Source: Nitrosomonadales bacterium
GTDB lineage: Bacteria > Pseudomonadota > Gammaproteobacteria > Burkholderiales > Gallionellaceae
DNA: 64,000 nt
Direction: 5' to 3'
Assembly: GCA_016208015.1 (NCBI GenBank)
Contig: JACQYW010000014.1
Coordinates: forward strand, 108,265 to 172,264
Positions within the stretch are counted from its first letter, which is position 1. Each line of letters begins with the position of its first letter. Below the pieces are notes generated by a model that was not told the DNA's origin, searched no databases, and was given only the letters and a program-made list of their open reading frames with translations. The translations under genes were made by a program, and so were the position numbers. Positions 44,888 through 54,906 of this stretch are shown piece by piece.

Positions 44888-46983
44888 GCTCTACCCCCCA
44901 CCATGGATGTGACACGTACCGTCTTGAAACCCGGCACTTCTTCGTGCGAAATGACTTTGAGTTGCGGCAGCGAGCGCTTGAGGAAGCGCGCCAGCAGGTC
45001 GCGGATATGTCCCGGCACCAGCAGTACCGTGGGCAGCCCCATCTGTTCCTGCGACTGTGTCGCGTTGCGCGCCTCGCGCAACAGGGTGTTTGCCAGGCTC
45101 GGTTCGATGGCCGAGCCGCCCGCCTGCAGGGCTTGCGCCAGCACGTATTCGAGTTCCTTGTCCATGCCGATGACTTGCAGCTCCTGCGCCGAGGGATAGA
45201 ACTGCTGCACGATGGCCGGGCCGAGCGAGACGCGCACGATGGATGTCAGCACGTTGGTGTCCTGCGTGTGCGGCGCGTGTTCGGCCAATGTCTCGAGGAT
45301 GGTGCGCATGTCGCGGATGTGCATGCCTTCGTCGAGCAGGTTCTGCATCACCTTCTGCACCGTCGCCAGCGACAGCAGCTTGGGCACCAGGTCTTCGGTC
45401 AGCTTGGGGGCGAACTTGCCGAGGTGGTCGAGCAGTTGCTGCACTTCCTGGCGTCCGAGCAATTCGGCGGCATGGGTATGGATGAGGTGGCTCATGTGCG
45501 TCGCCACCACCGTGCTGGTGTCGACCACGGTGTAGCCCATGGCTTGCGCATGTTCGCGCACGTTCGCCTCCACCCAGATCGCGGGCAGGCCGAAGGCCGG
45601 GTCTTTGGTCACCGTGCCGGGGAGCATGCCGCTCACGTTGCCGGGATTGATGGCCAGGAACAGGTTGGGATAGGCCTCGCCGGTGCCGATCTCGGCGCCC
45701 TTCAGCGTGATGCGATAGGCGTTGGGGCGCAGGTCGAGGTTGTCGCGGATATGCACGGCGGGCGGCAGGAAACCCATGTCCTGCGTGAATTTCTTGCGGA
45801 TGCCCTTGATGCGGCGCAGCAGGTCGCCGTCCTGCGCCTTGTCCACCAGCGAGATCAGGCGGTAACCGACTTCCAGTCCCAGCACATCGACCTGCGCCAC
45901 ATCTTCCCAGCTCGCTTCCGGCGCTTCGTTGCTCGGGGCGAGCACGGGACTCTCCGCCTCGGCAGCCTTTTCCTCATCCTGCCTGGCGCGTTGCAACAGG
46001 AAATAAGCGAACCAGCCCAGCCCGCCCGCCAGCAGCAGGAAGGGGAAGTGCGGCATGCCGGGGATCAGGCCCAGCATGCCGATGATGGCGGCGGTGAGGA
46101 TGAGGACCTGCGGACTGGCGATCAGTTGTTTGGACAGTTGCTGGCCGATGTTGTCTTCGGAAGCGACACGGCTCACCACCATACCGGCGGCGGTGGAGAT
46201 CACCAGCGCGGGGATCTGCGCCACCAGGCCGTCGCCGATGGTGAGCAGGGTGTAGTTCTTGGCGGCCGTGGCGATATCGAGATCGTGCTGCAACACCCCG
46301 ATCGCCAGCCCGCCGATGATGCTGATCAGCATGATGATGATGCCGGCGACGGCATCGCCGCGCACGAACTTGGAGGCACCGTCCATCGCGCCGTAGAAAT
46401 CGGCTTCCTGGGATATCTCGGCGCGGCGTTGGCGCGCCACGTCTTCGCCGATCAACCCGGCATTGAGGTCGGCGTCGATCGCCATCTGTTTGCCCGGCAT
46501 CGCATCCAGGGTGAAACGCGCACCGACTTCGGCGATACGTCCCGCACCCTTGGTGATGACCACGAAGTTGATGACGACGAGGATGACAAAGACAACGATG
46601 CCCACGGCGTAGTTGCCGCCGACCAGGAAGTGGCCGAACGATTCGATCACTTTGCCCGCCGCATCCGGGCCGGTGTGGCCTTCCAGCAGCACCACGCGGG
46701 TAGAGGCGACATTGAGCGACAGGCGCAACAGGGTGGTGATCAGCAATACGGTGGGGAACACGGCGAAATCGAGCGGTCTGGTGGTGTTCATCGCCACCAG
46801 CAGGACCATGATCGCCAGCGCGATGTTGAAGGTGAACAGGATGTCGAGCAGGAACGGCGGCAGCGGCAGCACCATCATCGACAGGATCATCACGATCAGG
46901 ACGGGGCCGGCCAGCCCCCGCACACCGCCGCGAAACAATGCTTCCCTCAATACTCCGAACATTTCCGCACTCCCTGAGTCCAT
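44884..46983 (-). CDS. flhA: Flagellar export gate protein FlhA
   Basis: 699 residues. Eight membrane helices in residues 1-340 with FHIPEP motifs (RRAEISQEADFYGAMDGASK), then the cytoplasmic ring domain. Start at 46983; Met8 is also possible. The opposite strand carries an equally long open frame that is only a codon-bias shadow. The 114 bases to flhB show no clear element. Confidence 0.97.
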   Translation of the reverse strand: MDSGSAEMFGVLREALFRGGVRGLAGPVLIVMILSMMVLPLPPFLLDILFTFNIALAIMVLLVAMNTTRPLDFAVFPTVLLITTLLRLSLNVASTRVVLLEGHTGPDAAGKVIESFGHFLVGGNYAVGIVVFVILVVINFVVITKGAGRIAEVGARFTLDAMPGKQMAIDADLNAGLIGEDVARQRRAEISQEADFYGAMDGASKFVRGDAVAGIIIMLISIIGGLAIGVLQHDLDIATAAKNYTLLTIGDGLVAQIPALVISTAAGMVVSRVASEDNIGQQLSKQLIASPQVLILTAAIIGMLGLIPGMPHFPFLLLAGGLGWFAYFLLQRARQDEEKAAEAESPVLAPSNEAPEASWEDVAQVDVLGLEVGYRLISLVDKAQDGDLLRRIKGIRKKFTQDMGFLPPAVHIRDNLDLRPNAYRITLKGAEIGTGEAYPNLFLAINPGNVSGMLPGTVTKDPAFGLPAIWVEANVREHAQAMGYTVVDTSTVVATHMSHLIHTHAAELLGRQEVQQLLDHLGKFAPKLTEDLVPKLLSLATVQKVMQNLLDEGMHIRDMRTILETLAEHAPHTQDTNVLTSIVRVSLGPAIVQQFYPSAQELQVIGMDKELEYVLAQALQAGGSAIEPSLANTLLREARNATQSQEQMGLPTVLLVPGHIRDLLARFLKRSLPQLKVISHEEVPGFKTVRVTSMVGGRA

Positions 46984-47097
46984 TCATGCAATCCGCGAAG
47001 ATTGCTTCTCTTGTGCGTATTATCTGGAACCGGCGTCAAATCGATGACGTGAATAGAGGGGGATTTCCGCGGTTATTCAGCAGTGTCGGGAAACTGC

Positions 47098-48243
47098 CTA
47101 CAGCGCCGCGTTGGCCGGATCGAGTTCTTTTGGAACGGGGAGTTCCGTCGGCTCCTGCGGGTAGGCGCCGCCGACGGTTTTGTAGCGGCGCAGTTGATAG
47201 ACGTAGGCGAGCACTTCGGCGACAGCGGTGAACAGCGCCTCGGGAATGGGCTGGCCGAGGTCGCAGTGCTTGTGCAGCGCGCGCGCCAGCGGCGGCGCCT
47301 CAAGGATGGGCACATTGTGTTCCCTGGCGATCTCCCTGATCTTCGCCGCCAGCAGGTGCGAACCTTTCGCCACCACGACGGGCGCGCGCATCTTGTTCTC
47401 GCTGTATTTCAGCGCAACCGAGAAGTGGGTCGGGTTGGTCACCACCACGTCGGCGGTCGGGATCTCGGCCATCATGCGGCGGCGCGCCATCTCGCGCTGC
47501 ATGCTGCGCACGCGCGCCTTGACCTGCGGATCGCCTTCGGTCTCCTTGGCTTCCTGGCGCACCTCTTCCTTGGTCATCTTCAGTTTCTTGTTGTGTTCCC
47601 ATAACTGGAACGGCACATCCACCGCCACGATCAGCAGCATCCCGCCCATGATGGCGGCAAAACACCACCACACCAGACTGCCCAGATGCGGGATGGCGAT
47701 ATGGACCGGCTCGCTCACCAGCATCAGCACGGCCTCGCGGTTGTGCCACACCACCCAGGCGCCGATGCCGCCCACCACCAGCGACTTGGCGACGGCCTTG
47801 GCCAGTTCCATCAGACTGTTGGTGGAGAACATGCGGCCGATGCCGGTGAGCGGATTGAGTTTGTTGAGGTTGGGCTGCAGGGGCTTGAGCGTGAACAGCC
47901 AGCCGTTCAGCAGCAGCGGCGAGAACGCGGCCACCAGCAACAACAAGCCGAGCAGCGGCAGGAACGCCAGCAGCGCCTCCATGCTCAGTTCATGCAGGCG
48001 CGGCAGCAGCAGTTCGGTTTTGAAGGCCAGTTCCTTGTCCAGGGTGAGGCCTTCGCGCAGCACGGTGATCAGGCTTTGCAACAACGCGGACCCCATCATC
48101 CACAATCCCGCCCCGCCGACCATCAGACCGAGGAACGTGGAAAGTTCGCGCGAACGCGCGACCTGCCCTTCTTCGCGGGCCTGGTCCAGTCGTCGTTGCG
48201 AGGGTGATTCTGTTTTTTCTAGGTCGCTGTCCTGTTCGGCCAT
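47098..48243 (-). CDS. flhB: Flagellar export switch protein FlhB
   Basis: 381 residues. Four membrane helices in the first 215 residues; the autocleavage motif NPTH is at 270-273 (VVVTNPTHFSVALKY). Changes export from rod and hook to filament substrates with FliK. Confidence 0.97.
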   Translation of the reverse strand: MAEQDSDLEKTESPSQRRLDQAREEGQVARSRELSTFLGLMVGGAGLWMMGSALLQSLITVLREGLTLDKELAFKTELLLPRLHELSMEALLAFLPLLGLLLLVAAFSPLLLNGWLFTLKPLQPNLNKLNPLTGIGRMFSTNSLMELAKAVAKSLVVGGIGAWVVWHNREAVLMLVSEPVHIAIPHLGSLVWWCFAAIMGGMLLIVAVDVPFQLWEHNKKLKMTKEEVRQEAKETEGDPQVKARVRSMQREMARRRMMAEIPTADVVVTNPTHFSVALKYSENKMRAPVVVAKGSHLLAAKIREIAREHNVPILEAPPLARALHKHCDLGQPIPEALFTAVAEVLAYVYQLRRYKTVGGAYPQEPTELPVPKELDPANAAL

Positions 48244-48267
48244 GGCTGTGTCCTTTGCACATGGCGA

Positions 48268-48294
48268 TTATCGGCGGAGGAAGGAGATTCAATC
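48268..48294 (-). promoter_or_regulatory. Possible sigma-28 -10 element before flhB
   Basis: Minus strand GCCGATAA matches the FliA -10 perfectly, but the -35 at the right distance (GATTGAAT) is poor. Weak candidate. Confidence 0.25.
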
Positions 48295-48356
48295 CGGAGA
48301 ACAGCGGGAGAAAACCCAGGCAATCCCAAAAATCCGCGAAGTGACATGCGGCTGAT

Positions 48357-48935
48357 TCAGCCCATCCTGGCCAGCCGCGCCTGCACCCGCTCCGCCATAC
48401 TCGCCAAAGGCACGACCTCGTCCACCGCGCCGACGGCGATGGCTTCGCGCGGCATGCCGAACACCACGCATGTGGCTTCGTCCTGGGCGAAGTTGTAAGC
48501 GCCCGCTTTTTTCATCTCCAGCATCGCCACGGCCCCGTCCTTGCCCATGCCGGTCAGCATCACACCGATGGCATCTTTGCCCAGATAGCTGGCGGCCGAA
48601 CGGAACAGCACCTCGACCGAGGGGCGGTGCCGGTTCACCGGCGGCTCCCGGCTGAGCACGGTGCGATAGCCCGTTGCGGCAGGCTCGATCAGCAGATGGG
48701 AATGTCCCGGCGCCAGATAGACGCGGCCGGGTTCGAGCTTTTCGTGATGCGCCGCCTCGCGCACCTGCATCGCGGTCAGATGATCCAGACGCTCGGCAAA
48801 GGATTTGGTGAACAGCTCCGGCATGTGCTGCGCGATGAGGATGGCGGGACTGCGCTCGGGCATGCCCGCCAGAAGCACCTTGAGCGCTTCGGTACCGCCG
48901 GTGGATGAGCCGATCACGATGACCTTCTGCCCCAT
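48357..48935 (-). CDS. cheB: CheB-type methylesterase without receiver domain
   Basis: 192 residues, about half the usual CheB length. It consists only of the catalytic domain: Ser in [11 protein letters not shown], His in AQHMP and Asp in [14 protein letters not shown]. Start overlaps the cheR stop (ATGA), and nothing upstream in this frame resembles a response regulator. It would demethylate or deamidate chemoreceptors, but cannot be activated by CheA phosphorylation in the classical way. Confidence 0.92.
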   Translation of the reverse strand: MGQKVIVIGSSTGGTEALKVLLAGMPERSPAILIAQHMPELFTKSFAERLDHLTAMQVREAAHHEKLEPGRVYLAPGHSHLLIEPAATGYRTVLSREPPVNRHRPSVEVLFRSAASYLGKDAIGVMLTGMGKDGAVAMLEMKKAGAYNFAQDEATCVVFGMPREAIAVGAVDEVVPLASMAERVQARLARMG

Positions 48936-49771
48936 CACGCCGCCCTGGCCGCAAGTTCGTAGACCGTGCTGCCGCGCAACTTGAAGATGGCGCTGGCATG
49001 ATAGAAGCTCTCGGAATGTCCGGCGAACAGCAGGCCGTTGCCGCGCAGCAGCGGGGTGAATTTCTTCAGGATGGCAAGCTGGGTGTCCTTGTCGAAATAG
49101 ATCATCACATTGCGGCAGAAGATGGCATCCAGCGGCGCGTGGATCGGCCAGCCGGCCTCCAGCAGGTTGAGGCGGCGGAAGTCGATCATCCGCTTCAATT
49201 CCGGCCTGATCTGCACATACCCTGCGTTCGCCCCCGTCTCGCGGGTAAAGAAACGCTCCACCTGCTGCGGCGGCAATCTGGCGACCGCCTCGGCCTTGTA
49301 CCTGCCTTCGCGCGCGGTCTGCAACACTTTGGTGTCGAGGTCGGAGGCGATGATATGGACAGGACGCTCGTAACCGCCCAGCGCCTCCACCGCGGTCATC
49401 GCCATCGAATAGGCTTCCTCGCCGGTGGAACAGGCGGAACACCACAGCGTGAGCGTATGCCCGGTTTCCTGCCTGCGCAGGTGCTCGGCCAGGATGGGGA
49501 AGTGATGCGGTTCGCGAAAGAACGAGGTGAGATTGGTGGTGAGCGAGTTGGTGAACGCCTCCTGCTCGGCTTCGTCGCCATGCTGCAGGCGGTCCAGATA
49601 CTCGACGAAACTCCGGGTGCCGGTCGCACGCAGCCGCCGTGCCAGACGGCTATAGACCAGCTCCTGTTTATGCGCGCCCAGCGAGATGCCCGCGTACTCG
49701 TAGATCAGCTTGCGGATGCGCTGAAAGTCCTGGTCGGTGAATTGGAATTCGCGGGCTTGTGCATTGCTCAT
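48935..49771 (-). CDS. cheR: Chemotaxis methyltransferase CheR
   Basis: 278 residues. N-terminal helical domain ([20 protein letters not shown]) and SAM domain ([38 protein letters not shown]). Methylates chemoreceptor glutamates. Translationally coupled to cheB. Confidence 0.96.
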   Translation of the reverse strand: MSNAQAREFQFTDQDFQRIRKLIYEYAGISLGAHKQELVYSRLARRLRATGTRSFVEYLDRLQHGDEAEQEAFTNSLTTNLTSFFREPHHFPILAEHLRRQETGHTLTLWCSACSTGEEAYSMAMTAVEALGGYERPVHIIASDLDTKVLQTAREGRYKAEAVARLPPQQVERFFTRETGANAGYVQIRPELKRMIDFRRLNLLEAGWPIHAPLDAIFCRNVMIYFDKDTQLAILKKFTPLLRGNGLLFAGHSESFYHASAIFKLRGSTVYELAARAA

Positions 49772-49860
49772 GCCGCCATTTTACGTGGAGAATGGCAAAG
49801 CAGATCGTTATCTGCCCACAGGATGACCACCTGGCACCATCATCATGCGTACTGCCGCCG

Positions 49861-51723
49861 CTAGAGCCCGCCGCGCACGTCGCTGAGCAGTTCCTTAATA
49901 TCGAGGATCAGCACGATGTCGCCTTCGCTGGACATGGTGACGCCCGCCACGCCTTTGGGGCGGAAGGTATCGAGCGATTTGATCACCACATCCTCGTGCC
50001 CGACGAACCCGTCCGCCGTCAGGATGAAGCTGTTGTTGCCGAACTGCATGAGTACCCCGACTTCGGAGTTCTCGTTGCTGCCCCAGCCGATGAGTTGCGC
50101 CAGCGGCAGCACCGGCAACACTTCGCCGCGCACCACCATGGTCGCCTTGCCTGAAACTTTTTGCAGCTCCTGCTGGGTGACCGGCAATATCTCGCGCACC
50201 ATGGACAAGGGTACGGCGAACGACTGGTCGGCAAGACGCAAAACCAGCACCGGCAGGATAGCCAGCGTGAGCGGCAGGGAAATGGAGAAGGTGGAACCTT
50301 TGCCCGCCTCGGACTGGATGCTGACCGTACCGTTCAGTTTCTGGATGTTGGTCTTCACCACATCCATGCCGACGCCGCGGCCGGACACGCTGGAGATCTC
50401 GTCCTTGGTCGAGAATCCCGGCAGCAGGATCAGTTCCAGACAGCGCGCTTCATCGAGTGTATTGGCCATCTCGGCGGTGATCAGTCCTTTCTCGACCGCC
50501 TTGTTGCGGATCACTTCCGGACGCATGCCCTTGCCGTCGTCGGTGATGGTGATGAGGATGTGGTCGCCCTCCTGACGGGCCGTGAGTTCGACGATGCTCT
50601 TTTCCGGCTTGCCGGCTGCCAGTCGGGCCTCGGGGATCTCAACGCCGTGATCGACGGCATTGCGCACCAGATGCACCAGCGGATCGTTCAGGTCTTCGAT
50701 CATGGTCTTGTCCATCTCGGTCTCCTCGCCGACCAGCACCAGCTCGACATCCTTGCCGAGCGAACGCGCCAGATCGCGCGCCAGACGCGGATATTTCTTG
50801 AACAGGCGGCCGATGGGTTGCATACGCGTCTTCATCACCGCGTTCTGCAGGTTCACCACCAGCATGTCCAACTGGCTGACGGACTGATCCAGCTCGCGCA
50901 GGGTGTCGGTATCGTGGCGGCCTTGCAGGATGTCGGAGCGCAAATGGGTGAGGCGGTTCTTGGTCAGGCCGATCTCGCCGGACAGGTTGAGCACCTGATC
51001 GAGGCGGTCGGTATCGACGCGGATGGTGGTCTCTTTCGCCTCGGTGGTCGGCACATCGCCCGCGCGCCGCCCGACGGTCGTGCCCGGCACATCGGTGGAG
51101 CGGCGACCGAAGGCCTTTTTGGTGGATTCTTCCTCATTGACAGCTGCCGCGATCTGCTTCTCGTCGCGCGTTGCGCCGACTTGCGCAACGATGTCGCCGC
51201 CGGTGAGCGCATTGTAGAGCGCTTCCCAGTCCACACTGTCCGCGCCTGCCGGCGATGCACCCAGCACTGCGGCGGGTACCGGCGCTGTCTGGACCGGTTT
51301 GGCTTCACTCCTGGAGATCGCCGCGACTGCCTTGCCGCTCAGCGCATCCTTCAATGCGCCGATCACTTCGCCCGGTGCTCCGGCCGGTTGCAGACTTTGC
51401 TGCAATGCCCCGAACATCTTGCGCACTTCGGCTGTCGCCGCGAAGATCACATCCATCAACTCCGCATTCAGCGTCAGTTCGCCGTTGCGCAACTTGTCGA
51501 ACAGGTTCTCGGTGAGGTGGCACAGCGTCACCAGTTCCGCCGCATTGAGGAAGCCGGCGCCGCCCTTGATGGTATGGAAACCGCGGAATATCTCGTTCAG
51601 CAAGCCGCTGTCGGAAGGGTTCTTTTCCAGCTCCATCAACTTGCTGTCCACATCGGACAGCATGTCGCCTGCTTCCGTCAAGAAGTCCTGCAACAGCTCT
51701 TCCATTCCCACGAAGTCGTTCAT
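49861..51723 (-). CDS. cheA: Chemotaxis histidine kinase CheA
   Basis: 620 residues from the ATG preceded by GGGAGAAG. P1 Hpt with phospho-accepting His50 (FHTIKGGAGFLN); a variable 110-220 linker in place of a clear P2; P3 dimerisation (about 230-290); P4 ATPase with NAVDHGVEIP, DDGKGM and GRGVGMDVV; P5 CheW-like domain to the C-terminus. Phosphorylates CheY and the CheV receivers. Confidence 0.96.
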   Translation of the reverse strand: MNDFVGMEELLQDFLTEAGDMLSDVDSKLMELEKNPSDSGLLNEIFRGFHTIKGGAGFLNAAELVTLCHLTENLFDKLRNGELTLNAELMDVIFAATAEVRKMFGALQQSLQPAGAPGEVIGALKDALSGKAVAAISRSEAKPVQTAPVPAAVLGASPAGADSVDWEALYNALTGGDIVAQVGATRDEKQIAAAVNEEESTKKAFGRRSTDVPGTTVGRRAGDVPTTEAKETTIRVDTDRLDQVLNLSGEIGLTKNRLTHLRSDILQGRHDTDTLRELDQSVSQLDMLVVNLQNAVMKTRMQPIGRLFKKYPRLARDLARSLGKDVELVLVGEETEMDKTMIEDLNDPLVHLVRNAVDHGVEIPEARLAAGKPEKSIVELTARQEGDHILITITDDGKGMRPEVIRNKAVEKGLITAEMANTLDEARCLELILLPGFSTKDEISSVSGRGVGMDVVKTNIQKLNGTVSIQSEAGKGSTFSISLPLTLAILPVLVLRLADQSFAVPLSMVREILPVTQQELQKVSGKATMVVRGEVLPVLPLAQLIGWGSNENSEVGVLMQFGNNSFILTADGFVGHEDVVIKSLDTFRPKGVAGVTMSSEGDIVLILDIKELLSDVRGGL

Positions 51724-51740
51724 GTTCTTCTCCCAAACCC

Positions 51741-51768
51741 GCACTCGGCACCCGCGACCCGGTACCGC
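51741..51768. repeat. Heptanucleotide repeat between cheZ and cheA
   Basis: Four 7-base units (GCACTCG, GCACCCG, CGACCCG, GTACCGC), a shorter, GC-richer member of the same family. Confidence 0.5.
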
Positions 51769-52506
51769 TTAAAACCCCAGACTTTCCAGCAAGTCATCCA
51801 CCTGATCCTGGCTGGTGACCACATCCGTGCGCCCCTTGGCGCTGATGACCGGACCGTTGAGCTGACCGGCATTCAGATCCGCCTTCACCGAGGCGGGGGC
51901 GTTCTCCACCAGCAGCGCCAGCAGTTGCTGTTCCATGTGCCGAGTCACTTCGATGACCTTCTTGATGACTTGGCCGGTCAGATCCTGAAAGTCCTGCGCC
52001 AGCATGATCTCGGTCAGTTGCGCGTTGGTCGCCTTGGCCTTCCCGGGTGCCTCGTGCAGGAAGGCATGGGTCTGGGTGACCAGATCCCTGAACTGCTGCA
52101 CGTCGAGCTTTTTCTCGAACAACATATCCCACTGTTTGGCCAGATGCTGCGACTCGCTGCCCAGTTTCTCGACCACCGGCTGTGCCGTTTCGGTGGCATT
52201 CAATACGCGCTCGGCGGCCTGCTGCGTCAGGGTGGCCACATAGGTGAGGCGATCGCGTGCATCCGGGATGGTCGCCGCGGCCTTTTCGATTTCCTTGTTC
52301 AAGCCCAGTTCACGCAGGGTGTCGTGCAGGGCGCGTGCCATCTGGCCGATCTGGTTGATGACCTTGGCCTGTTCGCCGTCGCCGCCTGCGGCAACCGGTG
52401 CGCCGGCAAATGCCGCCGCTTTTGCCTCGTCGTTGTTGGCAGCGATGATGCTGTCGAACAGTGCTTCGAGATCGTCTGAGTCTTGTGTCGCAGTAATGGT
52501 AGCCAT
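51769..52506 (-). CDS. cheZ: CheY-phosphate phosphatase CheZ
   Basis: 245 residues from the ATG with GAGG upstream; an earlier GTG at 52518 is ignored. Long helical hairpin, with MLAQDFQDLTGQVIKKVIEV holding the catalytic Gln and neighbouring Asp, and a C-terminal CheY-binding tail (DQVDDLLESLGF). Confidence 0.95.
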   Translation of the reverse strand: MATITATQDSDDLEALFDSIIAANNDEAKAAAFAGAPVAAGGDGEQAKVINQIGQMARALHDTLRELGLNKEIEKAAATIPDARDRLTYVATLTQQAAERVLNATETAQPVVEKLGSESQHLAKQWDMLFEKKLDVQQFRDLVTQTHAFLHEAPGKAKATNAQLTEIMLAQDFQDLTGQVIKKVIEVTRHMEQQLLALLVENAPASVKADLNAGQLNGPVISAKGRTDVVTSQDQVDDLLESLGF

Positions 52507-52514
52507 GGCCAGCC

Positions 52515-52913
52515 TCACTTGTTTAGCTGCGGAAATGCCGCAAATATCTTTTTCAGCTTCTCGTCCAGCGTGGCGGCCGTGAACGGCTTGACCACATAAC
52601 CCGACGCGCCCGCTTGTGCCGCCGCGATGATGTTCTCCTTCTTCGCTTCCGCCGTCACCATCAATACCGGCAGGTGCTTGAGACCCGCATCGGCACGGAT
52701 CTCGCGCAGCAGTTCGATGCCGGTCATGTTGGGCATGTTCCAGTCGGACACCACGAAATCGAATTTTTCGCCGCGCAGTTTGTTCAGTGCATCCACGCCG
52801 TCCTCGGCTTCCTGGACGTTGGCGAACCCGAGTTCTTTCAGAAGGTTCCGCACGATGCGGCGCATCGTGGAAAAATCATCCACCACCAGGAATTTCGTAT
52901 CTTCTATGCCCAT
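52515..52913 (-). CDS. cheY: Chemotaxis response regulator CheY
   Basis: 132 residues. Acidic pair at 12-13, phospho-acceptor Asp57 ([12 protein letters not shown]), Thr in [10 protein letters not shown] and Lys in [10 protein letters not shown]. Typical flagellar-motor CheY that binds FliM. Confidence 0.97.
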   Translation of the reverse strand: MGIEDTKFLVVDDFSTMRRIVRNLLKELGFANVQEAEDGVDALNKLRGEKFDFVVSDWNMPNMTGIELLREIRADAGLKHLPVLMVTAEAKKENIIAAAQAGASGYVVKPFTAATLDEKLKKIFAAFPQLNK

Positions 52914-52930
52914 CTCAGTCTCCTAATTAC

Positions 52931-52981
52931 AGTTCCGAGTGCCGAGTCTTGAGTGCCGGGCACTCCGGACTCCGGACTCAC
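52931..52981. repeat. Heptanucleotide repeat between cheV and cheY
   Basis: Seven-base units such as AGTTCCG, AGTGCCG, and CACTCCG, GACTCCG in the second half; fills the gap between the two genes. Confidence 0.72.
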
Positions 52982-52983
52982 TT

Positions 52984-53931
52984 CTATATCAACAGCGGGC
53001 GCAGTGTCGACGACAGCACCATCGAATCGAACTTGGGCACGTAGTAATCCACCCCGACGCGTTTGCCCATGGCGCGGTTCGCGTCCGACGACAGGGAAGA
53101 GTGCATCACCACCGGGATATTGCCGAAGCGTTGGTCGCCCTTGACGTTCTGGGTCAGCACGTAACCGTCCATCTCCGGCATCTCCGCATCGGTGAGAATG
53201 ACCTGGATCTGGTCGTGCAGGTTGACGCCCGCGTTCTGCGCGGCATCGGCCATCGCCTTCAACCGTTCCCATCCCTCGCGCCCGTTGTTCGCCTGGATGT
53301 GCTTGACGCCCATCTTGTCCAGCACTTCGACGATCTTGCGGCGCGCCACCAGCGAATCGTCGGCGAAGAACACACACAATTCGCGCTCCGATTCGACGCG
53401 CTCGACATTGCCGACCACGCCCTCGCCGAAGGCATCGGCCAGTATCTGCTCGACATCGAGGATGGACACCAGCGAGCCGTCTTCCAGTTCGGTGATGGCG
53501 GTGATCAGCGCGGTCTTGTCGGAGAGCATGCCCTCGGTCGGGCGCACCTTGTCCCAGTCCACACGGATGATGCGATCCACGCACTCCACCAGGAATCCCA
53601 GGATATGACGGTTGAATTCGGCGACCATCATGGTCTCCTGCTTGCCCTGCGACTTCATGCCCAGGAATTTCGCCAGATTCAGCACCGGCATCACATGGCC
53701 GCGCAGACTGATAATGCCGTCCACGCCGCCCGGCATGTTCGGCGTGCGGGTGACCTTGCCGATCTGGCACACTTCCTTGACCTTGAACACGTTGATCCCG
53801 AACTTCTCGTTGCCGCCGAGACTGAACAGGAGTATCTCCATCTTGTTGGTGCCCGCCAGATTGGTACGCGCATCGATCTGATCCATCAGACCGTCCGTCC
53901 CCGCGCTCAGCATGTCTTGTGCGTAAGTCAT
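52984..53931 (-). CDS. cheV: CheV-type coupling protein (CheW-receiver fusion), copy 1
   Basis: 315 residues from the ATG with GAGAGGAC upstream. N-terminal CheW domain (LFSLGGNEKFGINVFKVKEV; ISLRGHVMPVLNLAKFLGM), C-terminal receiver with acceptor Asp in VILTDAEMPEMDGY. Couples receptors to CheA and can act as a phosphate sink. Confidence 0.94.
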   Translation of the reverse strand: MTYAQDMLSAGTDGLMDQIDARTNLAGTNKMEILLFSLGGNEKFGINVFKVKEVCQIGKVTRTPNMPGGVDGIISLRGHVMPVLNLAKFLGMKSQGKQETMMVAEFNRHILGFLVECVDRIIRVDWDKVRPTEGMLSDKTALITAITELEDGSLVSILDVEQILADAFGEGVVGNVERVESERELCVFFADDSLVARRKIVEVLDKMGVKHIQANNGREGWERLKAMADAAQNAGVNLHDQIQVILTDAEMPEMDGYVLTQNVKGDQRFGNIPVVMHSSLSSDANRAMGKRVGVDYYVPKFDSMVLSSTLRPLLI

Positions 53932-53944
53932 CGTCCTCTCCCTA

Positions 53945-54889
53945 TCACGCCAACAGCCGTGCCAGCGTCTGCGCCAGCTTCTGCGGTTCGAACTTCGGCA
54001 CATACTCGTCCACCCCCACGGTCTTGCCGAGCTGCTGATTGGACGAACTGGACAGCGACGAGTGCATCAACACGGGGATGCCGCTGAACCGTTTGTCCGC
54101 TTTGATCTTGCGCGTGAGCATATAGCCATCCATCTCCGGCATCTCCACATCGGTGAGGATCACCTGCACCAGATCCTTCAGCGGCGTATGCGAAGCGTCG
54201 GCGTAGTCGGCCATCTTTGACAGTTCGATCCAGGCCTGGTGTCCATTGATGGCAGCGATGGATTTGATCCCCATCGCGTCCAACGTGCGCTGGATCTGAT
54301 GACGCGCCACGGTGGAATCGTCGGCAAAGAACACGGTTCGATCCGGCTTGCCGATAGACTTCACGCTCTTGAAGATCATGTCGTCGGCGTCGAAACGGCT
54401 GGTCTCGGACAGCACCTTCTCCACATCCATCATCATCACCAGACGGCCGTCTTTCAGCTCGGTGATGGCCGTGACCAGACCGCCCATCTCCGCCACCAGC
54501 ATGGCGGGCGGCACACGCATCGCCGACCAGTCCAGGCGCAGGATGTTGTCCACCGCCTTGACCAGGAAGCCCTGGGTGTGACCGTTGTATTCGGTCACGA
54601 TCATGATGTCGGCCTTCTCGTCGGTCTGGATACCCGCGTATTTCGCCAGATCGATGATCGGCACCAGCGCGCCGCGCAGGCTCACCATGCCTTCCACCGC
54701 TTCCGGCATCTCGGGCGCGCGCGTGATCGGCGGGATGCGCATCACCTCGCGCACCTTGAACACGTTGATGCCGAAGGTCTCTTCGCGGCGGGTGCGCCTG
54801 TCCAGCCCGAGCGTGAACATCAGGATCTCCAGCTTGTTGGTGCCTGCCAGTTTTGTCCGGGCATCAATGCTTTTTAGCAGGTCAGACAT
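53945..54889 (-). CDS. cheV: CheV-type coupling protein (CheW-receiver fusion), copy 2
   Basis: 314 residues, paralogue of copy 1 (same layout, shared HSSLSS and YVPKFE segments). Start at 54889 supported by GGAGAA. Receiver Asp in VILTDVEMPEMDGY. With no cheW in the window, these two may be the main receptor-kinase couplers of the locus. Confidence 0.94.
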   Translation of the reverse strand: MSDLLKSIDARTKLAGTNKLEILMFTLGLDRRTRREETFGINVFKVREVMRIPPITRAPEMPEAVEGMVSLRGALVPIIDLAKYAGIQTDEKADIMIVTEYNGHTQGFLVKAVDNILRLDWSAMRVPPAMLVAEMGGLVTAITELKDGRLVMMMDVEKVLSETSRFDADDMIFKSVKSIGKPDRTVFFADDSTVARHQIQRTLDAMGIKSIAAINGHQAWIELSKMADYADASHTPLKDLVQVILTDVEMPEMDGYMLTRKIKADKRFSGIPVLMHSSLSSSSNQQLGKTVGVDEYVPKFEPQKLAQTLARLLA

Positions 54890-54906
54890 TGTCTTCTCCA
54901 ATTTCC

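Noticed and set aside
44878..46977. A 699-codon open frame on the plus strand over flhA
   Set aside because: It mirrors flhA almost exactly, a result of GC-rich codon use; the protein is Arg/His/Gln-rich with no domain.
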